Notes under the pieces: generated by a model | Told to the model about the DNA's origin: nothing | Seen by the model: only the letters and a program-made list of their open reading frames with translations | Database searches by the model: none | DNA from: Tamarix chinensis | Taxonomy: Eukaryota; Streptophyta; Magnoliopsida; Caryophyllales; Tamaricaceae | Length of the DNA: 64,000 nucleotides | Reading direction: 5' to 3' | Assembly: GCA_030549775.1 (NCBI GenBank) | Contig: CM060175.1 | Span: 40,777,915-40,841,914, forward strand | Position numbers and translations under genes: made by a program | Shown here: piece after piece, positions 35,891-47,800 of the stretch | How positions within the stretch are numbered: position 1 is the stretch's first letter | Layout of the letters: every line of letters starts with the position of its first letter

Positions 35891-38800
35891 CTTATGGATA
35901 TGGGGCTATATATATCCTTGCACATGCATGCTACTACTGAAGCTAAATTTGGAGAATTTCTATCTCTTGTGGTGCAAGACTTGCCCAGGGACTTCAGTGA
36001 AGGTTTATTTATTGTTTTTTTCCCCCTCTATAGCCTTCTGTATAAATATATAAGCAAATGGTAGGGGAAAAGAAACAAACTTAGGATGGTATTAAACCAA
36101 TAGTGGCTAAAAATTTTGAACAACATATGTTTGTGTTTATGTATATGACTATAAGAAATGGCTAAAGATAAGATATGGAGAACTAAAAATATGGGATATG
36201 TATGGAGTGAAACTATAATAAGATAAGAATGCATGCATGCATATATCTTTATAATCTTGAAGATATAATTTTTTTTTTGTGCCAATTGAAATATATTTCT
36301 TTTCAACATAATTGTAAGCCTGAATGGCAAAGTCATGGTCTATAATATAATTATAAGCCATAAAAATTATAGGTTAATATAAAGCCCCCCTTTTTTTTAT
36401 TTTATTTTAAAAAAAGGTAAGTTTATTAAAAGGCAGAAATTAATAGATAAAATTTACTGGTGTTACGATGAAGGGTTGAGATGTTGAGGTGTATAGGAGC
36501 ATGTTGCAAGATGTGCTTTTGAGGAGAATTTAGTCCACTGAGTTATCAAACATACTTAAGGCCTTTGCATTCTATTCTAGCTGAAGGGTAGAAGCTTCCC
36601 TTTAGTTGACCATGCTGCCTCATTTGCTTGAGATGCAAAGGCTCACTGTTGGTGGCAGTCTTTCAAAAAGTTGTATGATTGGTCCACACCTAAGTCCTCC
36701 CCTAACCCTAAAGATAGGTTGACAAGATGTCTATATACATTGACATTGGCCAATGCTCCATGAAGCTGCTAATAAGACCGGGATGGTGAGTTGGAGTCCC
36801 CGAAGAATGGAGTACAAGGAGAATCTTTGGAGAGGATTAAAGATGTAATTGTGGACCCCATTGAGTAAACTGAGGATGAAGATGAAGATTTGGGTCGTCG
36901 TTCTTTTCTGGTTCAAAGTTCAAGGTCAAACTTTTTTCTAGTGGGGGGAGAATAATGCAGCAGTCTATGTGCCTCCTCACCTTTGGACTCTTAGTACTAA
37001 CCCAAATCATAAAAAAGGAGGTTTAGTTCCACATTGATACACCTTTTTCATAGGTCATGCAGGACTAAAAGATCTAATAGTACAAGTTAGAATATTATAG
37101 TCAAGTTATTAAAAACTTGAGTTTGATTTTACGTAAAAGAAAACCCTAGGCTAAGAGTTTAGCGGGCATCAATATTGCAATTGCTCCTAAAATTTCCTAA
37201 GAGCTAGGCAAACCATGCTTATACAATTCGTTCTTACTATTATGCATTAGTTTGTTATGTAACTCCAGCAATAACGTGGAACAATCCAGAAGAAATTTCT
37301 TGAACTTGCTTAAATACTACCTGATTTCTATCATGTCAGATATGTATAGTTGAAACAAAAGCAGCTCAGTAGCAGTGCTCTGCGATTCTTCCTTATTGTG
37401 AGTTTTGTCATCCAATATTGCAAGTCCTGCCAATCTCTAAATCTGAAGTTCAATCCCAGCCAGTCAAGAGCATGATTCCATTTCCTAGAAGCTATAGGAC
37501 ATTGAACAAATAAATGAGAAAGTTTCAGCGTCAGATGAGGAGCAAGTCTCACATTCTGCAGATAACATAAGCCCCAGCCACATAGATTTTTTGTTAAAAC
37601 GTTTGCTTAGGCTGTCCATGCAGCCAGACCAGATCGGACCAAAGTTTCTTTGCTCCTTTGGGCTTAAGCTGCCTATAAACCCTCCCAGTCCTGTATTTCT
37701 ATCACCAAGAAACTGTTCTTACTTCAGTCTCAGGCCAAGATCTTTCTTCAACAAACACTAAAGGTGATTTTAAGTGGAAATGGCAAAATTCAATACCCCA
37801 TGAGTAGGTTTCATGCACCCATTTAATCCATAGGTTTTATTTATTTATTTATGCTGAGCTATCTGCTATAGAAGCTTAACAATAGTTGCATCATTCTACA
37901 CAAAGAAATTCTTAAAACCCAAGCCACATTCCTTGGCATTGCAAACCTTCTGCCAAGATACGTGATCGCTGTTGCTAACATCAAGCATTCTGGTCCTCTG
38001 GAATCTGCTGCTTAAAGATTCAATGTAGTGAAGGACTTTCTTTGACAGTGGGAAAATTTGCCCCCACAAATTCTAAATACCATGAATAATTGATTGTGAA
38101 AGCTGGATCCTCCTTGCATAGCTCAAAAATTTAGTAATTCTAGTCTTCACTTGAGCAACGATTCTCTCAATCAAAGGGCCATAGTGCTGAACAAACAATA
38201 TCCCACTATTCAATGGAACACCAAACTATCTAAATGAAAAATTCCCCAATGGCAAATGTGAAGTACACAGTTTGCTGAAGCTGCAGAAAGATATCCAAAC
38301 TAAATGCTACTCTTAGTATTATTAGGATAAAGAGTAGACAATAAAGAGCTATTCAGTATAGTCAAATTTTCTGCTGTATATCAAAGTAATAAGGCAGGAC
38401 GGACTAGAATTAATAGTTAAACTAAAACAATTGGTATTGATTGAATCGGGAAAAATCCTAATCAATTACAATTTCCTACTTTCGGGAGGTAGGAATGCTC
38501 TCCCAAAGAATTCTCTCTAATTCTCCCCCCCTTCTTAGCATCCCTAATCCCCTTTTTATCCTACTGCTTAAGGGAATATTCTTTATAACAAACTTCCCTT
38601 AAACCACTCCTCAATATTTATTTCCTAAGTACTCTCCCTCCACCGAATCTAATAAAACTAATAAAAAAACTTCACTACTAATAAAACTAATAAAAAGACT
38701 TCACTACCCTTAATGATTTTACTGCTAAGCTGTCCGAGACTTCCTTTTGTCATATGTAAATATTACCTGCGGCTTGGGATGGCATTTTCTTAACATTAAT

Positions 38801-41800
38801 AGTGAATTAGAGCCTGTTTCCTCACCTTATTTTCAGATTCAGCCATATTAGCAATTTTTTTGATAATAATTAAAAGTAATTAAATAAATGATAACATTAA
38901 TAATAATAATAATAATGAAAATAATGCCAAAGACAATGAGCATATTAAAATTCAGGCACACTACACGAGCGGTGTATGTGCCTAACGAACTTCATTTGAA
39001 GCGAAGGTAAAACTGAAGAAATCAGTGCAACTCCATGTCAATTCAAGCCACATCACCGGTGAATCTAGCAAAGGAAATTCAGTGATTCCAGCAGTTTCTG
39101 CAAGATGAGAGTAAGACAAACAAAATGATAGTAATTTGGTGTAAATTGAAGCCCCCACTCATACTGGCTCAAAGCAGAACTCAGATCCATCTTCAGCACC
39201 TGAGCTGAAGAAAACACTGTAGAACACTCCTGAAGGTATGGGGAGTCTGACAATATCATCCACACTGGAAATGGTTGTTGATTCCCAGACACTGCCACCA
39301 ATGGTTTTGAAGGAAGCATATTGCACCGCTGTGGAAGTTCCAATCTGAGAAACCTGAGCCCTCATGGCGAGACAAGTTATTTTTCAACTGTAACCCGGAC
39401 CAAGTTCTTCCACTGCATTATATGCCCCCTTCTCTGGTTAATGGATCGATTTTGAAAGTTGAGGAAGAGGAAGGTAATAAGGAAGCTGACTTATGGACCT
39501 GCTCGCTTGTTGATATGGTCTTCAGAATGTCTTCATGTTTTATGCAAATGACCAACTATGCGAAGCAACACTAGAAACATGTCCACATGCCTAATACTTA
39601 CCTTCACGAGATTTTTTTTTTCAATTTAAACCGGAAGATGAATGTAACATTATACTTGGCAGACTTTTCTGAGTTTCATGAGTTATCTGTTTGTGTTTGA
39701 GCAATGGACTGATGATTTTGAATTCCAGATTGAAAGGTTTCAATATCTGAGAATTTGGATTAAGCTCCCTAGTCTTCCTTTAGTTCTCTGGTGACCGAAT
39801 TCCCTTGGCAGAATTCTTAGCTATGTTGGCTCCCCTGATTGTGCTGATGCAGTGACAACCACTAAAGCTCGTATCTCGTTTCCTAGGCTGCTAGTTGAGG
39901 TAGGTTATCACAAAGAACTGCGTGCTGTTGTGCCAATTCAAAGTCCTCATGGTGACATTAATCAAAAGCCTATTGTGTATGAATGGAAGCCCCAACTTTG
40001 TATCCACTGCAAGAAGTTTAGTGTCACACTGCCTTAAAGCTAAAACAGGTTCAGATCCTGTCCAGAAGGACACTAAGAAAGAAAATGGATAGTTGTTAAA
40101 GATCATAGGAAGGCACAAGCTCCACCCCCTGGTCAAGAGGAAGCCCCTCCACCTGCGGCAACATCAGCCCCAGCTCCAGCTTCTGTTTCTTCTACAGTTA
40201 AGATTACTGGTAACAATATGTCCACTCATCATGCTCTGTCTGGCCTGACAAAACATACTAGTATTATTGATTTGCTAAAGGAATGCACACATAATTTAGA
40301 ATTTTGAGGTTGAACTTTACTCTAACAAAGGAGAATTTGACACTTGATATTCCATCTCAATGTAGCAAACATAGTCCTAAGACCCAACCCAGGTTCTCTC
40401 TAGACCAATTGGAAGAAAAGATGAAGAAGAAGTCTTCATGGAATTAACTCTTTCCACAGGGCTTGCAGGTTAGGGGATTAGTAGTGTTGGTTAGGATTTT
40501 AGTTGATTTTGTTGTGTATAGGTTCAGTATGATTTTATTGCTATTATATTTATTGTGATGGATTTTTGTAGCAATTTGACGTTTGTATCTGACCCTATCC
40601 TTGTACCCTTTGATTCAAACATTAATTATGAATTGAATAAAGAGTTGAGCTTACTTGTGACCTTTTCCGTGAAAAGCCTAACATAAGAGGTATTCAGATC
40701 AGCATCTAACACAATCAATAATCATTGACTTGTGGTTGCCCTTACCCTTACTCAGCTTGCAAGAATCACACTAGAAGCACATAAAACATGTAATTGTTTG
40801 TTAAGTGTTATCTATTTTTCAACTATCTTTGACATCATGTTTTCTGGTCAAACAAGAAAGCTCATAATAGGTTTGAAGCCTTATGCTTCGGGTCTTATTA
40901 TTTCCTAGGAGCTATTTGCTAGAGAAGGATAAATAGTATGCTCCATTTAGTTTTATTCCCTATTTGATTTCTAGGGTAATGATACATTATACACTCAACT
41001 TTGTGGGTGTGATAATATTATGATAAATTCCAAAGTTGTGGATTGAGGATCAAGCTTCATGACATAGCAAGTTCACTAAGTTGTGTTTTGAGGTATGGTG
41101 TCACGCATCGACTTCATTATTGAGTCTAGATAAATGCAGCCTTAGTCTTTTCTCATTCCTTGAGAGACTAAGTCAGTCTTCTTCCTTCAAATGTGCTCAA
41201 CACTTAGGTAAAAGATGTTTCCGAGACCACCACTCGGAATCCTTCACAAGAGAACTCAAGAGAGAGCTTTTAGAGAGACAAAGAAGATTGTATTATAGAG
41301 AAAAAAAGTTCTCAATATAACTCTTGTTGGATGATTATCAAATGCTATACCTCCCTCTATTTATAAGCAAGGTTTCACCCCCTCCTCTCCTCTAGGAAGA
41401 TTCTAGAGACGGGCCTAATGGATCTCTCTAGAGTGGCCTAATAGGTCCATTAAGGTTTTTAGAGTGCTCTTATAGGGTTTTTAGAATTCTCGATACTCAT
41501 CTATATAAGTTTAGAGAGATTTAGAGACATCCCCCTCTAGAACCATCTAGGAAAATGTAGAATCTTGTATATCTCTCTACGCTTATCTAGACTAGACAAG
41601 GACATTCTAGATTATTCTGAGGTACGTGGAACCTCATTGCGAGCCTCTCGATGCAGCTTGTAACAATGGGCTTAGATTAAAGAACGAACTTGTATGTTAT
41701 TGTAGGCTTATGTTTGCCTATGTTTGATCCTATTCGTTTGTGAAAATGGAAGTGTGGAGGGAGTTATTACTTTTGCATGAAGGGGCCCTATTGTAGTCTA

Positions 41801-44800
41801 TGTTTGTGCATCTAGAAAAAGAAGGCATGTAAAGAGTTGTTGGAATTGAGGTCTTTATTTGATCGGGCTACTGGAGTAATGTGAATTTGTTGTTGGCATT
41901 TGAGGTCTTTATTTGGCTGGGCTGCTGGAGTAATGTGAATTTGTTGTTGGAGGTAGTTTAAGGGCTTGTTTTCTTTGTCTGAATTCGGAAGATCTCTTGA
42001 TTTTTTAGGGTCTTTATGATTAATATTTCTAATAGTATTATATGAGACATGATCTTATATTTTTCAAATTTTGCTGATCTAATATGAAAATAAGGCGAGG
42101 TGAATAGAGCCTTAGTCTTGTTCATTAAGCCGTTGGACATACCTGGACCTTATCATCGCAAATTTCGGTCTTTAAAATGGTGAACTGATTCATCTAAGGG
42201 TTAATCTATCCCTGGAGCAATTATCTATCATGTTTTTCATTTCTAGGAAACTGTGTAATGCTCATCTTCTTTTCTTCAGTTTAGATCATTTATGTTGCAT
42301 TTGATTTGTTATTCTTGATTTAATTCATTATATTTGTTTTTTCTTTTTTTTTTGTTGTACTAGAACCACAAAAATTTTCCAAGGATAAGTATGAACAACA
42401 CATGCAAGTGAATCACTTGGCTCCAGCACTTCTTTCAGTATTGCTCTTGCCCTCCCTAATCAGAGGTTCGCCAAGCAGGATAATTAATGTGAACTCCATT
42501 GTAAGTATAATAACTATAATTTTATCTTTCTTTGTTCCTCATGTGGCATCATGCATCTCTCCATAATGCTCCTTGACACATTGCGAAAAGCCAAACAACT
42601 TCCATATGTAACACATTGGGATTATTACACTGCTATTTTTCTTCATTTATTATGCTATAAATAGGAAGAAAGCATCAAACTCGTTTGTAAAAACACATGT
42701 TATATTTTTTTCTTATCTTTTAAAGCCTTTCTTCTATTTTCTTTTTGTGAGTTGCTTTGGTGTTGCATTTTCTTTTTAAAGATCAATTTCCGAGTGATAA
42801 TATTGTGTTGAATTCTTGGGTTATTTTTTTTTTTGATAATTGTGGTGAAGTTAATATCTTTTGGCATTTTATTCTCTCGGTATATCATTCATTGGGTAGA
42901 ACAAGTGCTGTTTTAGTAGAAATTGTGAGTTTTAGCAAGCTTAATAAACAATCTCCCTGTGATGGTCATATATTTGTTTGCAATTATTTGGAGCATCAAG
43001 TTTTGATCCTCGGTCTCCATTTTGTGTAATGTTAATTGCTGAAACTATTTTCAAAAAGCCTTCTAGAATGCCACTATTATAAGGACATTTGATTCTATAA
43101 ATTGTTTCAGAATCCTCCCATGACTGCCGAGGATGTCTAGACATTAATCTTTTTAAAAACTCATTTCTATGCATTGGGGATCCTATGCAATGGAATATAC
43201 TATTGAACATATCTCACTTTTTAAGAGGAAGTTCCATGCAATAAAATTGCGGTCGCGTTTACGGTTGCTATGTCACGGCGTGAATTTTTATTTTTTTTAC
43301 TATGTACTCTAATTATTATTTACTGTTCATTTGAATATACATATTTAATAAACTAGTGTTTTATATTATATTAGAAGTATTTAAGTGAGTCATATGCTAA
43401 ATTGTCTTAATAACCCTAAATTTATGTTAGAATGAAAAAATACTTGTTATTTAGTAGGATATGTAAAGGAAACAAATAATAATACTTTGTTGTTGTTCAA
43501 TATTAACTTGGTTTAAGATATATATAGTAAATGAATAAGGAAAATTTATTATGCATGATTTTTTCAATAGATTTAAGACTTCTCAATAAATTGCTGATTT
43601 ATTAGAATTTATTGGCGATATTTTTCGATTTATCGGTGATGTACCCACGATTTATCGGCTGATAAATGTGAACTTTTAAAACCATATTGTATCAATAGTT
43701 TTGCGTTGTAATTAACCTAAAAACCACTAAATAGCGGCAGCTACGCTATAGCGGAACTGCTATTTAATTGTATAGGAAGATTCGTTTCTAGGATAGTGAT
43801 GCAACCATTTAAGATAGAAAATATCTTTTAGGAAGAGTTATCTTGTCTATCTTATCTAGTTATTGGATACCTTTTTACTTAGATTATGTTTGTTTATTAT
43901 TGCTAGGTTGTTATGTTGCAACTATTAGGTTGTTACTAACTATTTTTGGATTAATATCTGCCTTCCCCTTAACCTATGAATATATATATATATATATAGG
44001 GCCTTAGGCTTACACAATTTTTTCGTACCTCAAGTTATTGATTACTATAATAGAGTGTTTTCCGTACTATTCTTTCAATTTAAGCTACTTTTGCACCTGC
44101 ATCATACCCTTATATAGTATTCCTTTATAATATATCTAGAAATTAGAGGATTATTCTTTAAGGTGTGACTAATGTGAACCAGCTAACAACCTCTTTAGGT
44201 ACATCAATGGTCTTAGATAGTGTATGAGGCAAGATGTTAAATTCATGGCCTAACATGTGTTGAAGCTTTTAAGTTAGCTTTTGAGTTCAAAAAGTGTCTC
44301 AAACACTCCACTCAACATTCCTCCTCTCTTCCTAACGAGTGTTGTTGATTAAATCTTTCTTTCTTACATCCTCTTACACTAACTCTAATATTGTCTCTTG
44401 GTCTAATTATTGGGTTCTTGCATCAATTAGTTGATCTAACATTGTAAAATCAACCACTATCACTACCATATTATGATCGTAGAGCATGATAATAACAATT
44501 CACTTGCTGAGAATCTTATAGTTGTCCCATGTGATTACTCTGGTGACGGTGAGGATTTAGAAGAGGATGGCGCCCCACAATGTAGTCTTATTAAGACTCC
44601 TCAACCTTCTTTTCAAGAAGACCATTGTAATGTTGTAAAGTGCATTCTCTTCTAGGGTACCCCAACCAATGAGTTGAAGCAGACTTCCCTTCTAGGGTTA
44701 ATGTAAAATTGTGAAGGTAGAGGTAATAGCCATAATATCGTATCGTTGACCTCCATAAAAAGGATGAACCGTAAACTTGAGCTTTACCCAAATTCACTTA

Positions 44801-47800
44801 CAAAATTTGGGTCAATAAGACCATTCTTCCCATTGTCCTAAGATGTTTGGTTCTCCTTTGGTTAGACTTACACTATAAATGAGATATTAATTTTGATATA
44901 GTTCATATGGATGTGGTCTGCTGTATCCTTGGTAAGAATTTATGATCATTTATTTATTATTTATAGTAGCCCCAACACTCACTATTATGTCTGTAAGGGA
45001 GAACATAAGTGTCCTTTTTGTCCGTTTGAATCCAAAAGTGCCCGTAGTGTTGTAAGAAACCACTAAAAGTACCTTTGAATCCACAAGTACTCATAGATTC
45101 CTGGTGAATCTGTAACAATCACAATAGTATTGTTGAACTTGCTTGAACAGTAGTAGTAGTAGTAATAATAATAATAACATTATTATTATTATTACCATCA
45201 TCACCACCACCATCATCATCATCATCATTTTTATTTAGACAAGTAGTTAAAGAAGAAGAAATTACTTTAATTCTCAACAACATTAATTAGATTTGATCAA
45301 CACTAATCTGATCATATCTAAAAATTCAGACAAGGAAAACAAGGCCCTAGTATTTTCCCTAGTATAGTTGAATTATTTTCCCTAGCAAAGTCCAACATCA
45401 AGCATCTCTGGTAGTGAAAAATCAAGCATCAACTTAGATCTGAGGTTAGAAAATCTTCAATCAATCCCAAACTATCTGAGGAGAGACACATAAATACAAG
45501 ATCCTTCAAACACATAACTAATGGGAGCACCATATCAAAGATACCAACATGAGAAATGCTTAATGCAATCTAGATCTGTGACTCGGACCATAAAAAAAAT
45601 CACCCATTCAAAGCTTGCTAGAGTTGTCCTTTGGAGGAAACTGCACGTTTTGAGCTTTCAAAGGGAATGTGGGTAGGATCTCTAAGATATAAAGAATTAA
45701 GGACCTTGAGGCTTGAGTTGAGGAACAATGGAGGGAGTGATATTGAGGAAGAAGAAGATCGAATGAAGCGAAGGTTCAGAGAAAGGAGAAGCGGGAGTTT
45801 TCAGTTTTAAACTAATACTTCTGATTTTTGAACTAGAGGCTTCACTACTTAAGAGGAGTTAGGCTGACTGTGGAGAAACAAGAGCCTTCACTTTAGAACT
45901 GACACTCAAGAGGTGCGTAATACTTTTCATAAATCAAAATACCACCATAAGACATCATAAGTTCAATATACTTAACATTCAAAACGGAGAAAGACTAGCA
46001 ATAAGAAGGATGTTGATATGGAAAAAGTAGAAGATAAATATGATAGAGTAACAATAAGGAATTAAGAATAACTAGTAAATATCATAAAATAGCCATAAAA
46101 GAAGGATGCCAATTATGGCAAAGCAACAAGGGTTTACCTTGACAATTAAAATCGAAACAATAGATTCATAGTACCAAATAGGAGAATCCAAATTCAAGAG
46201 AATAGAAGGGATGGACAATGCATAAGATTAAATCAATGAATCCATAATACCACAATAGGAGAAAGAAAATCCATAGGAGGAAGATTTTTTTTTCCCCGAT
46301 AAGTAAGGAATTTTATTACTTACGAAAGAAGGGCGATTACAACCATGAATATCAACACACTAGACAATCAATTAAACCAGCCTACTTTTGGAATTTAGCC
46401 TTATAATGTGGGTGCATTAAACACCTAGCTACAGCTAAGACAATAGCTCGATTGATACTAGTAACATTCCTACTACGATTTTCAAAAACTCTCAAGTTCC
46501 TCTTATACCATACATTTGCAATATAAGATGAAAAAAGAGCTCCCAGGATCCATTTTTTCTGACTATTTTGTCTGGACCTTTTCAACTAAGACTGCACCTC
46601 CTGTTGCCACCCTTGGATAGTGTCCCTTCTGCTCACAATTCTTCGAATTTTCCTCCCTATTTTCGTTATAATGGGGCAGTGGACAAATAAATGGTCTCGA
46701 GTTTCTAGACCATGCTGGCAAAATACGCATTGCTCCGATACTTCCATACCAGTCTCCCGAAGCCTAGCTTTAGTTATCAATCTGTCGCTAAACGCCTACT
46801 AGAGAAGAAAACTGTATCTTGGCAAATTGAGAGAGTGCCACGCAATCTTGGACCATCTTTGGATAGCCTGTCTGGGACGCACAACATCATAAGCAGCTTT
46901 GATACTATATTCAGGGTAACCATTTAACCATCTAACCTGCATAAAATTTTGTAACTGAGGTCGTACAAGAAAGATTCTCTGAAACAACCAGGAGGTATAA
47001 GCAGTGGGATTCATAGGAGGAAGATTACTGATGGAATTGAATTAAAGAGTTTATTATACCATGTCCTAGTTACGTGAAACCGAAATTAAATGAGAGGATG
47101 AATTCACAAATTATATGATCATATTATTAGCATGTTAATAGTATTACAAGATCGAAACAGGGAGATTCATGCACTCACATACTATTCCATGAGAACAAAC
47201 TTCAAAGAAGATGAGGAAAATTTTCAAAGTAGGTGAAATTTTGATTTTCGAATAACTTGGCTTACTAATTCCATAATAGGAATTTTAGGTAACAAGAGAA
47301 GGAGATAATAAGAAAGGGCATCAAAAGAAAAATTATAATTATAAAATAATGAGTTAAAATGATATTGAAGGATTACAAAATAACTAGAAGAATATAGCTA
47401 TAAAGAAAGGCTGGCAATATGAAAAGAAAATGAAAAACAATACGAAGGAGAAAGATGAAACAAGGAGGTCACAATAAGGGAATAAAAACCAGGGAAGTAC
47501 AACAAGGAAGGATTATCAACAAAGAAAAGTAATAACATAAGAAGGATGAAAACAAAGAAAAATAATATAGAAGGTAAATTACAATAATAGGAAAGCCAGT
47601 ATAAGGTAAAAATAACACTAGGGATAACCACAAGGACAACATGAAAGGAGAATTTTCATCAAACAAAGTAATGTGAGAAAGGAAGATATTAACTAAGGAA
47701 GGATTATTGGGTCCATGTTCGGGAGAAACTATTTTTAGAAAACAATGTTAATCAAAACTCTAAGGTTGTAAAACAATGTTTTAAAAATAATAGTTATGAA

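Larger units (their letters stand above)
26266..37170 (+). mobile_element. LTR retrotransposon D, non-coding (LARD-like), host of the copia element
   Basis: The 5' LTR 26266-26593 (starts TGATGCAGTCTATGTGC) and 3' LTR 36956-37170 (starts TGCAGCAGTCTATGTGCC, ends GGGCATCA) are related; the 3' copy lacks roughly 110 bp of the middle. The 5-bp target duplication ATATT (26261-26265, 37171-37175) is perfect. Primer-binding site TGGTATCAAGCC at 26596-26607 and a purine tract GTGGGGGGAGAA just before the 3' LTR are both present. Once the inserted copia is removed about 5.9 kb remain, and I can read no gag or pol in it. That makes it a large non-autonomous derivative that would depend on enzymes supplied elsewhere (inference). 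Confidence 0.8.
26158..38300 (-). mobile_element. 5'-truncated L1-type LINE, antisense in intron 3, split by element D
   Basis: The right part (37171-38300, minus) reads the C-terminal part of an L1 ORF2: PLGNFSFR, HYGPLIERIVAQVKTRITKF, YARRIQLSQSIIHGI, IFPLSKKVLHYIE, then the zf-RVT-like LSHLFVQCPIASRKW. The sequence then continues across element D, where the ATATT duplication joins the two halves, into a 3' UTR at 26167-26265 that ends in an A tail (T run 26158-26166 on the plus strand). Many stops. The 5' end near 38300 is approximate, and the LINE's own target duplication was not found. Confidence 0.7.

Noticed and set aside
37171..40450. Single L1 with a 5' inversion (twin priming) joining 37171-38300 and 39390-40450
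   Set aside because: The plus-strand part is ORF1, not the ORF2 region that would adjoin the minus-strand part, so two separate insertions are simpler.
47398..47666. Hydrophobic minus-strand open frames of 65-77 codons
   Set aside because: They arise from a purine-rich plus strand (pyrimidine-rich complement gives Phe/Leu/Ser runs); no domain or start context.
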